Shown here: positions 26,481-33,692 of the stretch, piece after piece | How the letters are laid out: every line of letters starts with the position of its first letter | Numbering within the stretch: position 1 is the stretch's first letter | Source: Janthinobacterium sp. 1_2014MBL_MicDiv | GTDB lineage: Bacteria > Pseudomonadota > Gammaproteobacteria > Burkholderiales > Burkholderiaceae_D | NCBI RefSeq assembly: GCF_001865675.1 | Contig: NZ_CP011319.1 | Location: 62,001 to 126,000 of the forward strand | Length of the DNA stretch: 64,000 nt | Direction of reading: 5' to 3' | Notes under the pieces: model-generated | The model's input: only the letters and a program-made list of their open reading frames with translations | Databases searched by the model: none | Told to the model about the DNA's origin: nothing | Position numbers and translations under genes: made by a program

Positions 26481-27178
26481 GCCGCAGCGGCCGTTTGTTC
26501 CTGCTGATGGACGCCATGCGCGCGAAACGGGTGCCGGTGACGGCCGCCCAGCTGGCGCAGCAGCTCGGCGTTTCCGAGCGCACGATTTACCGCGATATCC
26601 AGACCCTGGCCGAACTCGGTGCGCCGCTGCAGGGCGAAGCCGGCATCGGCTATGTGCTGCGCCGTGGCGTTTTTTTGCCGCCGCTGATGTTCGGTCCCGA
26701 CGAACTGGAGGCGCTGGTGCTGGGCGCGCGCTGGGTGCGCCGCCAGGGCGATGCGGGCCTGGCGCAGGCAGCGTCCGCCGCGCTGGCGAAGATCGCCGCC
26801 GCCTCGCCGCGCGACCTGCGCGACAACATGGCCGAGACCAGCCTGTGGGTGCCGCTGGGCCGCCCCGCCGATGGCACGGAACCGGCCGACCGGTATGTGC
26901 AGCCGGTGCGCGAAGCCATCCGCTACGAGCAGAAACTCACGCTGGGCTACCAGGATGAGCGTGGCAGCGCCACGCAGCGCACGGTCTGGCCGTTTGCGCT
27001 GGCCTTTTTTGAGGGCAAGCGCCTGCTGGCCGCCTGGTGCGAGCTGCGCGGCGACTACCGCCATTTCCGCATCGACCGCATCGCCAGCGTGGACAACTGC
27101 GGTGAGCGCTATCCCACGCGTCGCCACGTCTTGCTGGAAACCTGGCGCAAGGCGCACGATATCGACCCGGAAACATAG
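26477..27178 (+). CDS. WYL-domain transcriptional regulator (YafY-like)
   Basis: A 233-residue regulator. The N-terminal winged HTH shows TAAQLAQQLGVSERTIYRDI (residues ~22-41), followed by the effector-sensing WYL domain with LTLGYQDERG and LLAAWCELRGDYRHFRIDRI. YafY-type proteins frequently sit beside glutathione S-transferase or stress genes and repress or activate them. Here a GST gene starts 74 bases downstream on the same strand. Translation is coupled to the preceding exported protein through an ATGA overlap. Ligand unknown. Confidence 0.88.
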   Translation: MSRSGRLFLLMDAMRAKRVPVTAAQLAQQLGVSERTIYRDIQTLAELGAPLQGEAGIGYVLRRGVFLPPLMFGPDELEALVLGARWVRRQGDAGLAQAASAALAKIAAASPRDLRDNMAETSLWVPLGRPADGTEPADRYVQPVREAIRYEQKLTLGYQDERGSATQRTVWPFALAFFEGKRLLAAWCELRGDYRHFRIDRIASVDNCGERYPTRRHVLLETWRKAHDIDPET

Positions 27179-27187
27179 AGTACGCTC

Positions 27188-27205
27188 CTGACAAAAACTG
27201 TCAGT
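27188..27205. promoter_or_regulatory. Small inverted repeat upstream of the GST gene
   Basis: CTGACA-AAAACTG-TCAG: arms CTGACA and TGTCAG around a short AT-rich centre, between the WYL regulator and the GST gene. It has the size of a dimeric operator. No promoter hexamers could be assigned with confidence. Confidence 0.3.
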
Positions 27206-27252
27206 GACGGCCCGTACGATGGTGGCTTCTTCACTCACCGGAGCTAGCCATC

Positions 27253-27879
27253 ATGCGCCTCTACCACCACCCCATGTCCTCGAATGCCCGCCGTGCCCTG
27301 ATGACGGCGATTCACCTTGAACTGCCGCTGGAACTGGCCGAAGTCGACCTGATGAATGCGGATGACCGCCGGCGCCTGGGCGAACTGAACCCGAACGGCA
27401 AGGTGCCCGTGCTGGCCGATGGCGATTTCCTGCTGTGGGAATCGTGCGCCATCATGCAATACCTGGCCGAGCAGGTGCCGGGCCAGACGATTTATCCGTC
27501 GGCGCCGCAAGCGCGTGCCGATGTCAACCGCTGGCTGTTCTGGGCCGCGCAGCATTTCGCGCCCGCCATCGGCGTGCTGGCGTGGGAGCGCGCGTGGAAA
27601 GGCATGACGGGCGGCGGCCCCGCGGACCCGCTGGAAGAGGCGCGCGGCGAGCGCGAACTGCATGCGTGCGCCGTGGTGCTCGACGCGCACTTGGCAAGGC
27701 GCAATTGGCTCAGCGGCGAAGACGTGACCCTGGCCGATTTTGCCGTGGCCGCGCCGCTGATGTACAGCGAGGCGGTGCGCCTGCCGCTGGGACAGTATGC
27801 GCATATCCAGGCCTGGTTCGGGCGCGTGCGGCAGCTGCGCGCCTGGCAGGCAACGCAAGTCGATCTGAGCGTCGGATAA
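27253..27879 (+). CDS. Glutathione S-transferase family protein
   Basis: A 208-residue cytoplasmic GST. The thioredoxin-like N-domain begins MRLYHHPMSSNARRALM, with serine candidates S9/S10 for thiolate activation, then NPNGKVPVLADGDFLLWES for the glutathione gamma-glutamyl site (cis-Pro, Glu-Ser). The C-domain is helical with VTLADFAVAAPLMY, the N-capping box region. It lies 74 bp after the WYL regulator; that gap has a short inverted repeat CTGACA..TGTCAG (27188-27205) that could be an operator. Substrate unknown. Confidence 0.88.
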   Translation: MRLYHHPMSSNARRALMTAIHLELPLELAEVDLMNADDRRRLGELNPNGKVPVLADGDFLLWESCAIMQYLAEQVPGQTIYPSAPQARADVNRWLFWAAQHFAPAIGVLAWERAWKGMTGGGPADPLEEARGERELHACAVVLDAHLARRNWLSGEDVTLADFAVAAPLMYSEAVRLPLGQYAHIQAWFGRVRQLRAWQATQVDLSVG

Positions 27880-27934
27880 ATGTGCGCGCTAAGTGTGCCA
27901 GCGCACGGAGCCGTTTCCACGCACCGCATAAGAT

Positions 27935-27998
27935 AGGGCTGTCTCTTTCAGGACATCCCTAGCTTTGGACTTTACCCGCTTTCGAGCGGGTTTTTTTT
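27935..27998 (+). ncRNA. Possible small RNA of about 64 nt, two hairpins with terminator
   Basis: A first stem AGGGCTGTC/GACATCCCT (one mismatch, loop 27944-27951) is followed after 14 bases by a strong intrinsic terminator. A -10-like TAAGAT lies at 27929-27934, which would place the start near 27936-27940; no convincing -35 is visible. No frame spans it. It could instead be the structured 3' untranslated end of the GST transcript. Confidence 0.35.
27974..27998 (+). terminator. Intrinsic terminator downstream of the GST gene
   Basis: Stem ACCCGCT/AGCGGGT with a TTCG tetraloop followed by eight T. It ends either the GST transcript (95 bases past its stop) or the small RNA proposed at 27935-27998. 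Confidence 0.93.
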
Positions 27999-28082
27999 GT
28001 CCTGTTTTTTTGTACCGTTGGAACTTGAAAAGTTGATAAGTGCTCCGCATGTGGGCCGTACTCTCTCTCAAGAAGGCCCGCC

Positions 28083-28253
28083 ATGTTCATGCCCCGCCAT
28101 CCGAAGCCGCTGCTGAGTACCAAGGCCGTCGCCACGCTGGTGGTCCAGCATCGGCAGCAACGCCAGGCGGTGGACAAGCATGTGCTGATCGTCGAGACCG
28201 CCAAGGCCGCGCTTATCGCACCCGCACCCGCACCGAAGGCGGGCAGCGATTAA
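28083..28253 (+). CDS. Small 56-residue basic protein, unknown function
   Basis: ATG 28083 starts MFMPRHPKPLLSTKAVATLV, a basic peptide ending in an Ala-Pro repeat (APAPAPKAGSD). Ribosome site AAGAAGG (28070-28076) is 6 bases before the ATG. Nearly all third codon positions are G or C, as in real genes here. Its TAA shares the bases TTAA (28250-28253) with the stop of the convergent HDOD gene, a pattern seen at two other secure gene pairs in the window. GGGCC (28053-28057) can pair with GGCCC (28075-28079) and would hide part of the ribosome site. No family recognised. Confidence 0.55.
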   Translation: MFMPRHPKPLLSTKAVATLVVQHRQQRQAVDKHVLIVETAKAALIAPAPAPKAGSD

Positions 28254-29098
28254 TGCACGAGTACCTTCAGCAGCGACTGCACTTCATCGTCCGATTCTTC
28301 CATGATGCGCGACAGGGTCAAGTCATCGCCGATGACGCAGTCGATGCTGCGCGCGGCGCGGGCGGCCCGCACGGCGATGGCGGCCGGGCTTTCGTTGAGC
28401 GGCGACGCCACCGGCGCCAGGTCGTTGGCCAGCAGCAAGGTGTCGCCCAGCGACTCGGGCGGGATGGCGCGCAAGCCTTCCCACAGGGAGCCAATGGCTT
28501 GCATCACGGCTTCCGGCACCTTGAGCTTGGTCAAGACGCCGTGGCCGATGGCTTGCTCGCCATGTTCGACCCAGTCCTGCGGCTCGCCTTCCAGGATGCC
28601 GGGAAATTCGGCCGCGCGCGACAGCATGTAGAAACCGCCCACTTCATGCATGATGCCGGCAAACAGCGCGGTATCGGGATCGACCTTGGTGACGCGGCGC
28701 GCCAGCACCTGCGACAGCGCCGCCACGTGGGCCGTATGTTCCCACAGCTGGTTGGCCTTCGCTTGCAGCACGGGATCGGTGATGGTGCTGCCCAGCTGGC
28801 GCACGATCAGCGACGCCACCACCGATTGCAGGGTGCGCACGCCGAGCCGTTGCACGGCATTGCGCACGCTGGTGATTTCGTTGCCGGAGCGGTTGAAGGC
28901 CACGGAATTGGCGATGGCCACCGTGCGCGCGGCCAGCAGCGGATCGGCCTGCACCAGCTTGGCCGCCGCCTCGATATGGCAGTCGGGATCGGCCAGCGCC
29001 TGCTGCAGCTTGAGCGAAGCGTCCACATTGGCGGGAAAGGTCAGCTCGCCGCGACCGGCAAGTGCGGCGATACTTTTAAAGGCGTCGAGTCTGTTCAT
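28250..29098 (-). CDS. HDOD domain protein
   Basis: A 282-residue HDOD protein, a signalling domain related to HD phosphohydrolases but lacking the metal-binding HD pair. The typical block is ADPLLAARTVAIANSVAFNR followed by ITSVRNAVQRLGVRTLQSVV. The later IMHEVGGFYMLSR region takes the place of the catalytic HD motif. HDOD proteins act in bacterial signalling and stress or motility control without known enzymatic activity; no partner domain is fused here. The stop overlaps that of the small ORF on the other strand. Confidence 0.85.
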   Translation of the reverse strand: MNRLDAFKSIAALAGRGELTFPANVDASLKLQQALADPDCHIEAAAKLVQADPLLAARTVAIANSVAFNRSGNEITSVRNAVQRLGVRTLQSVVASLIVRQLGSTITDPVLQAKANQLWEHTAHVAALSQVLARRVTKVDPDTALFAGIMHEVGGFYMLSRAAEFPGILEGEPQDWVEHGEQAIGHGVLTKLKVPEAVMQAIGSLWEGLRAIPPESLGDTLLLANDLAPVASPLNESPAAIAVRAARAARSIDCVIGDDLTLSRIMEESDDEVQSLLKVLVH

Positions 29099-29196
29099 TG
29101 AAAAAATTATACTCGCAATATTTCCGTACGGAACTTTTTAAGCGTGATCTTTTCGCAAACAGCCTGGCAAAAGGCAAGCAAAGCCTCGTAAACGCC

Positions 29197-29235
29197 AAAA
29201 GGGCACGCCACTGTATCAGCGGCATGCCCTTTTTT
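29197..29235. terminator. Terminator-like hairpin between the HDOD and 94-residue genes
   Basis: Arms AAAAGGGCA.GCC and GGC.TGCCCTTTT (one mismatch) around an 11-base loop; six T follow on the plus strand and four on the minus strand. It probably ends the minus-strand 94-residue gene, whose stop is 95 bases upstream, and may also stop antisense transcription toward it. Confidence 0.6.
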
Positions 29236-29330
29236 AATGACAGCGATCGTTAAAGCGCTGGACAGGACCATCGCGAGCGGATCATCGCAGGCCGCAAAGA
29301 CCACCGCGCAGCAGGTCCCGTCAAGCGCTA

Positions 29331-29615
29331 CTACAGAGATTCGCTGAAGATGGCATCGCAGCCTTCGACCAGCTCGTCGCTGTCTTCCAGTTCATCCGTC
29401 AAGCCCAGGTCGAACAATTCCTCGACGGCGTTCATGAAGCTGTTGTGCTTGGTTGCGCCGATCAGGCGGTAGATTTCGCCATCTTCGTTGCGCACGCCGA
29501 TGATCAGTTTTTCCTGGCGCACCAGTTCAGGCGTGCTGGCGTTGAGCAAGAGGTTGCCGATGATGTGTTTGTCGAAATGAGCGGGCTTTTTGCCTTCGAG
29601 CAGTGTGGTTTTCAA
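29331..29615 (-). CDS. Conserved-looking 94-residue acidic protein, unknown function
   Basis: A 94-residue protein beginning (M)KTTLLEGKKPAHFDKHIIG and ending with an acidic stretch TDELEDSDELVEGCD. It has no signal peptide, membrane segment or recognised domain. The start codon is TTG (29613-29615), supported by AAAGGA 6 bases upstream; no ATG lies nearby. It is preceded 44 bp upstream by the marR gene on the same strand, so the two may be co-transcribed. The low efficiency expected of a TTG start suggests modest expression. Confidence 0.6.
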   Translation of the reverse strand: MKTTLLEGKKPAHFDKHIIGNLLLNASTPELVRQEKLIIGVRNEDGEIYRLIGATKHNSFMNAVEELFDLGLTDELEDSDELVEGCDAIFSESL

Positions 29616-29659
29616 CTTGTTTCCTTTGTCTTGTTTGAATGTCTGTGCTTGATGAAATG

Positions 29660-30094
29660 TCAGCTGTGACCGTTGGCGATGGCATGTTTCAAGCCTGTCA
29701 GGGTCGTTTCCAGGCGACTGAAATCGTCGTCCGTATAGTGCGCAAACAGGCGCTGGCCCTGCGTGGTCAGCTTGGGGAACACGTCATGGAACACGTGCTC
29801 GCCCTCGCAGCTCAGGCGCACGAAATAGGAGCGCTTGTCGCGTGGACAACGCTCCCGTATCACCAGCCCCTTCTGTTCCAGCCGGTCCACCACACCCGTC
29901 AAGGTCCCCTTGGTGATCAGGGTTTTCTGGCCCAGTTCCTTGTAGGACATGCCGCAGGTGTTGCCGAGCGTGGCAATGATGTCGAATTGCGCATGCGTCA
30001 AGCCGTACTGGCGCACGAAGTCGCCTGAAAACCGCTCGAAGCCTTGCATGCACTCGGCCAGCAGCCGGATACTTTTTAAATATCGTTCACCCAT
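29660..30094 (-). CDS. MarR-family transcriptional regulator
   Basis: A 144-residue dimeric winged-helix regulator. The DNA-binding part includes YKELGQKTLITKGTLTGVVD (recognition helix) and the wing RLEQKGLVIRERCPRDKRSY with the Asp-x-Arg pair. MarR proteins usually repress genes for efflux, stress or catabolism until a phenolic or oxidised ligand binds. It is divergent from the ArgR-type gene (132 bp apart) and upstream of the 94-residue gene. Target unknown. Confidence 0.9.
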   Translation of the reverse strand: MGERYLKSIRLLAECMQGFERFSGDFVRQYGLTHAQFDIIATLGNTCGMSYKELGQKTLITKGTLTGVVDRLEQKGLVIRERCPRDKRSYFVRLSCEGEHVFHDVFPKLTTQGQRLFAHYTDDDFSRLETTLTGLKHAIANGHS

Positions 30095-30226
30095 AGGGCG
30101 TGATTATATCCTTCTGTCCCGCTTTTTTCCGCCGCGTCAGGATGCGCTGTTGCATGAGGGTCTGGATGGGGCTGAAGTCCGGTATCATGTGTGCAACTCA
30201 GCCCTTGCCCCTATCCCGCCTCGCCG

Positions 30227-31171
30227 ATGTCTTTCGCTAATCTTTCCCGTATCGGCCTCGACAAACCGCTGCGTTTGCTGCTGGTCCATGCCGGCGATGC
30301 CGAGTCGATTACCTGGGCCGGCCTGGTGCAGCCGCTGCGCCTGTGCGCGCGGGCGCTGGGCCCCGAGGCGCTGCAGCTCGAGGTGCGCACGCCCGAACAG
30401 GTGGCCGCGCAGGGCGGCAACTGGCATATCGCGCTGCTGGTGGCCGACGAGACGGAAGCACCGCTGCGTGCCGAGCTGTGCCGGGCCGTGATCGAGCGCT
30501 GCCGCTCGGCGCCGTTCTGGGGCGGCGTCGGTGCGGCCGTGCTGTGGCTGGCCGACGCGGGTGTCATGGATGGCGTGCGCATCGCCTTGCCGTGGGCCCT
30601 GTATGCCGATGCGGAGGCGAAAGCCGAGCGGGCCATCCTGACGCCGCACCTGTTCGACATCGACGGTCAGCACATCACGTGCTGCGGCGGCGCGGCCAGC
30701 ATCGACTTTTCGCTGACCCTGATCGAAACCGTGTTTGGCGCCGACGTGCAGGCGCTCGTCAAGGAAGCGCTGTGCGTGGACAAGGTGCGCGGCAAGGAAG
30801 AGCGCCAGCGCGTGGCCCTGCAGGCGCGTTTCGGCGTGCTGCAGCCGAAACTGTCGGAAGCCGTCACCTTGATGGAGGCCAATATCGAGGAGCCGCTGTC
30901 GACGGACGACATCGCCAGCCTGGTGGGCCTGTCGCGGCGCCAGCTTGAGCGGCTGTTCAAGCAATACCTGGGCAGCCTGCCGTCGCGCTATTACCTGGAG
31001 CTGCGGCTGCAACGCTCGCGGCAACTATTGCTTGATACACATTATTCCATCGTGCAAGTGGGCCTGATGTGCGGTTTTTCTTCCGGTTCGCACTTTTCCA
31101 CAGCATTTGGCACCCTGTTTGGCAATACGCCGCGCGAAGAGCGGCAAAGAAAGCTCATGCCCCCACCTTAA
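30227..31171 (+). CDS. argR: AraC-family regulator of arginine catabolism, ArgR-type (GATase1-like N-domain)
   Basis: A 314-residue regulator with an N-terminal DJ-1/PfpI-like amidotransferase-fold sensor (residues ~15-195) and a C-terminal AraC double HTH. HTH blocks are LSTDDIASLVGLSRRQLERL and YSIVQVGLMCGFSSGSHFS. The middle block HITCCGGAASIDFSLTLIE, with its conserved Cys-Gly-Gly, is seen in the ArgR/CdhR subgroup. In Pseudomonas aeruginosa this type of protein senses arginine and activates the aru/ast operon and gdhB. Here it directly precedes astC, and a matching half-site lies in between. ATG 30227 (MSFANLSRIG) was chosen over 30191. The symbol follows pseudomonad use and is unrelated to the E. 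coli ArgR repressor. Confidence 0.85.
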   Translation: MSFANLSRIGLDKPLRLLLVHAGDAESITWAGLVQPLRLCARALGPEALQLEVRTPEQVAAQGGNWHIALLVADETEAPLRAELCRAVIERCRSAPFWGGVGAAVLWLADAGVMDGVRIALPWALYADAEAKAERAILTPHLFDIDGQHITCCGGAASIDFSLTLIETVFGADVQALVKEALCVDKVRGKEERQRVALQARFGVLQPKLSEAVTLMEANIEEPLSTDDIASLVGLSRRQLERLFKQYLGSLPSRYYLELRLQRSRQLLLDTHYSIVQVGLMCGFSSGSHFSTAFGTLFGNTPREERQRKLMPPP

Positions 31172-31209
31172 TTGAGGCAAGCCCGGCTGTGATGAATTGT
31201 GAAAATCCT

Positions 31210-31225
31210 TGTCGCAGATTCAAAA
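31210..31225 (+). promoter_or_regulatory. Candidate ArgR operator half-site before astC
   Basis: TGTCGC-AGATTCAA-AA exactly fits the half-site TGTCGC-N8-AA remembered for the P. aeruginosa AraC-type ArgR. A degenerate second copy (TGTGAT-N8-AA, 31188-31203) lies 22 bp upstream in the same direction. The good half-site reaches the expected -35 position of the astC promoter, the placement expected of an activator. Confidence 0.5.
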
Positions 31226-31252
31226 GAGTTTTAGCATCCCGCTTTTTATAAT
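31224..31252 (+). promoter_or_regulatory. Putative astC promoter (activator-type, weak -35)
   Basis: TATAAT at 31247-31252 is a perfect -10. The -35 position (31224-31229, AAGAGT) is poor, as expected of a promoter needing an activator. Start of transcription would be near 31259, about 50 bases before astC. Confidence 0.55.
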
Positions 31253-31311
31253 GCTGTACACACGTGGCTGTCGTAGCTGCGGGAGTACCTAACATATTGA
31301 TGGGGAATGCT

Positions 31312-32553
31312 ATGAATGCCAAGCTTGATTCGACCGTAACGGCTCGTCCAGTCACCCGGGAAACCTTTGACCAGGTCCTGGTTCCTACCTACGCTCCCGC
31401 TGCCATGGTTCCCGTGCGCGGTACCGGACTGGATCTGTGGGACCAGTCTGGCAAGCATTACCTCGATTTCACCTCCGGCATCGCCGTCAACAGCCTGGGC
31501 CACTGCCATCCAGCCCTGGTCGACGTGCTGACCAAGCAAATCAACAACCTGTGGCATTTGGGCAACGGCTACACCAACGAGCCCGTGCTGCGCCTGGCGC
31601 TGGCCCTGACGGAAGCGACCTTCGCCGACCGTGCCTTCTTCTGCAACTCGGGCGCGGAAGCCAATGAAGCGGCCCTGAAACTGGCGCGCAAGTATGCGCA
31701 CACCAAGTTTGGCGCGCACAAGTCGCGCATCATCTCGTGCTTCAGCTCCTTCCACGGCCGCACCTTGTTTACGGTCTCCGTCGGCGGCCAGGCCAAGTAC
31801 ACGGAAGGCTTCGAGCCGCTGCCGCAAGAAATCAACCACATCGCCTACAACGACATCGAAGCGGCACGCGCCGCTATCGGTGACGACGTATGCGCGGTGA
31901 TCGTCGAGCCGGTGCAAGGCGAAGGCGGCGTGGTGCCAGGCAATCCGGAATTCCTCAAGGAGCTGCGCGCCCTGTGCGACAAGACCGGCGCCCTCCTGAT
32001 TTTCGACGAAGTCCAGTGCGGCATGGGCCGCACTGGCGCGTTGTTCGCGTACATGGGCTATGGCGTCACGCCGGACATCCTGACGGCCGCCAAGGCGCTC
32101 GGCAACGGCTACCCGATCGGCGCCATGCTGACCACCGACGCGCTGGCGCAGACGCTGGCCGTCGGCACCCACGGCACCACCTACGGCGGCAACCCGCTGG
32201 CCGCCACCGTGGCCCTGAAAGTGCTGGAAACGATCAACACGCCGGCGTTCCTGGCGCGCGTCAAGGACGCCAGCGTCAACACCATCGCCATGCTGCAAGG
32301 CTTGATCAGCGACTACCCGCAAGTGTTCTCCGTGGTGCGCGGCAGCGGTTTGCTGCTGGGCCTGGTAGTCACCGATGCCTACAAAGGCCGCGCGAAAGAC
32401 ATCCAGAAAGCGGCCGAAGCGCAAGGCTTGATGGTGCTGATCGCAGGCATGGACGTGGTGCGCCTGGCGCCGGCCCTGATCGTCTCGGATGAGCAGATCG
32501 CCGAGGCAGGCCGCTTGCTGCGCGTGGCCATCGACGGCTTGCTGAAAGCCTGA
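31312..32553 (+). CDS. astC: Succinylornithine/acetylornithine transaminase
   Basis: A 413-residue class III PLP aminotransferase. In this operon it converts succinylornithine plus 2-oxoglutarate to succinylglutamate semialdehyde plus glutamate, step 3 of the AST pathway; the enzyme can also use acetylornithine. Motifs: FCNSGAEANEAALKLAR (PLP phosphate), LLIFDEVQCGMGRTG and the Schiff-base Lys261 in LTAAKALGNGYPIG. ATG 31312 (MNAKLDSTV) is preceded by GGGGA; a GTG at 31264 would add 16 residues and lie next to the predicted transcription start, so it is rejected. Confidence 0.93.
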   Translation: MNAKLDSTVTARPVTRETFDQVLVPTYAPAAMVPVRGTGLDLWDQSGKHYLDFTSGIAVNSLGHCHPALVDVLTKQINNLWHLGNGYTNEPVLRLALALTEATFADRAFFCNSGAEANEAALKLARKYAHTKFGAHKSRIISCFSSFHGRTLFTVSVGGQAKYTEGFEPLPQEINHIAYNDIEAARAAIGDDVCAVIVEPVQGEGGVVPGNPEFLKELRALCDKTGALLIFDEVQCGMGRTGALFAYMGYGVTPDILTAAKALGNGYPIGAMLTTDALAQTLAVGTHGTTYGGNPLAATVALKVLETINTPAFLARVKDASVNTIAMLQGLISDYPQVFSVVRGSGLLLGLVVTDAYKGRAKDIQKAAEAQGLMVLIAGMDVVRLAPALIVSDEQIAEAGRLLRVAIDGLLKA

Positions 32554-32579
32554 CGCTGGCTTCGCTCCCTGTTTGATCA

Positions 32580-32606
32580 CCGGCCCGCCGCTTTGCTGCG
32601 GGCCGG
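32580..32606 (+). other. Hairpin between astC and astA
   Basis: Perfect 9-bp stem CCGGCCCGC/GCGGGCCGG with a 9-base loop and no T-run (next bases CTTGG). Inside the operon it could protect the upstream astC message or lower read-through. Confidence 0.6.
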
Positions 32607-32647
32607 CTTGGTTCTACCCTAGGATTGTCCGCATTGAAGGAGTACCC

Positions 32648-33679
32648 ATGTATGTTGTCCGTCCGGTAGAAATTGCGGATATTGCAGCCCTCGAAGCGCT
32701 GGCCGCGGTAACCATGCCGGGTGTCCATACCCTGCCGAAGACGCGCGAGAAAATCGCCGCCTCCGTCGAGCGCTCCATCGCCTCGTTTGCCGCCCATGTC
32801 GACATCCCCAGCGAAGAGTCGTATCTCTTCGTGCTTGAATCCCTGCTCGACAAGAGCATCGCCGGCACGGCCGCCATCTTCGCCTCGGCCGGCTCGAACG
32901 GTACCTATTTTTCCTTCCGTAACGACGTCATCCAGCAAGTCTCGCGCGACCTGAACATCAGCCACAGCGTGCATGCGCTGACCCTGTGTTCCGAGCTGAC
33001 GGCGTACTCGCAGCTGTCCGGTTTCTATGTACGCAATATGGACCAGGCGGGCCTGGAAGCGGCCCTGCTGTCGCGCGCGCGGCTGCTGTTCGCCGTGCTG
33101 GCGCCGCACCGTTTCGGCGACCGCTTCTTCGTCCCGCTGGCCGGCATCACGGATGCCGACGGCCAGTCGCCGTTCTGGGATGCGCTGGGCCGCAAGTTCT
33201 TCCAGATGGATTTCCTCGATGCCGAAAAGGTCATCGGCGGCGCGCGCAACCGCACCCTGATCGTCGAGCTGATGCCGCATTACCCCGTGTACGTGCCGCT
33301 GCTGCCCGGCGACGCGCAGGCGGCCATGGGCCAGATCCACCCGAGCGGCGAACTGGCGTTCAACCTGCTGACGGAAGAAGGTTTCGAGGCCGACGACTAC
33401 ATCGACATCTTCGACGGCGGCCCGATCCTGCAGGCGCACAAGAATTCGCTGCGCTCGTTTACGGGTTCGCTCACGCGCCGCGTCGTCGCGGGCGTCACGC
33501 CCAGCCGCACGGGCCTGAAAGTCAATTACGCGATCGCCTCGGGTGCCGAGCGCAATTTCCGCGCCGTCACCTTCACCTGCGATGCGCTCGAAGCGCAGGA
33601 CACCATCGGCTTGCCGGCCGAACTGCTCGAAGCGCTGGCCGTGGCCGAAGGCGACAGCGTCATTTGCGTGCGTATCTAA
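32648..33679 (+). CDS. aruF: Arginine N-succinyltransferase, alpha subunit (AruF-like)
   Basis: A 343-residue AstA-family enzyme subunit for the first step: arginine + succinyl-CoA gives N2-succinylarginine. It begins MYVVRPVEIADIAALEALA, and SELTAYSQLSGFYVRNMDQA, FYVRN and RKFFQMDFLDAEKVI are family blocks. The window has two AstA paralogues in tandem, as in P. aeruginosa where AruF and AruG form a heteromer; order and length make this the alpha subunit. GAAGGAG lies 6 bases before the ATG. AruG follows after 13 bases. Confidence 0.93.
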   Translation: MYVVRPVEIADIAALEALAAVTMPGVHTLPKTREKIAASVERSIASFAAHVDIPSEESYLFVLESLLDKSIAGTAAIFASAGSNGTYFSFRNDVIQQVSRDLNISHSVHALTLCSELTAYSQLSGFYVRNMDQAGLEAALLSRARLLFAVLAPHRFGDRFFVPLAGITDADGQSPFWDALGRKFFQMDFLDAEKVIGGARNRTLIVELMPHYPVYVPLLPGDAQAAMGQIHPSGELAFNLLTEEGFEADDYIDIFDGGPILQAHKNSLRSFTGSLTRRVVAGVTPSRTGLKVNYAIASGAERNFRAVTFTCDALEAQDTIGLPAELLEALAVAEGDSVICVRI

Positions 33680-33692
33680 GGGAGTCAATTTT

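Noticed and set aside
27959..28204. 81-codon minus-strand frame opposite the small ORF
   Set aside because: It passes through the intrinsic terminator and has an unnatural Cys/Trp/Ser-rich composition; the plus-strand 56-codon frame is better supported.
29107..29304. 65-codon minus-strand frame between the HDOD and 94-residue genes
   Set aside because: It runs through the terminator hairpin, lacks a ribosome site and shows no typical codon bias.
31264..31311. GTG start for astC at 31264
   Set aside because: It lies next to the predicted transcription start, and ATG 31312 has a better ribosome site.
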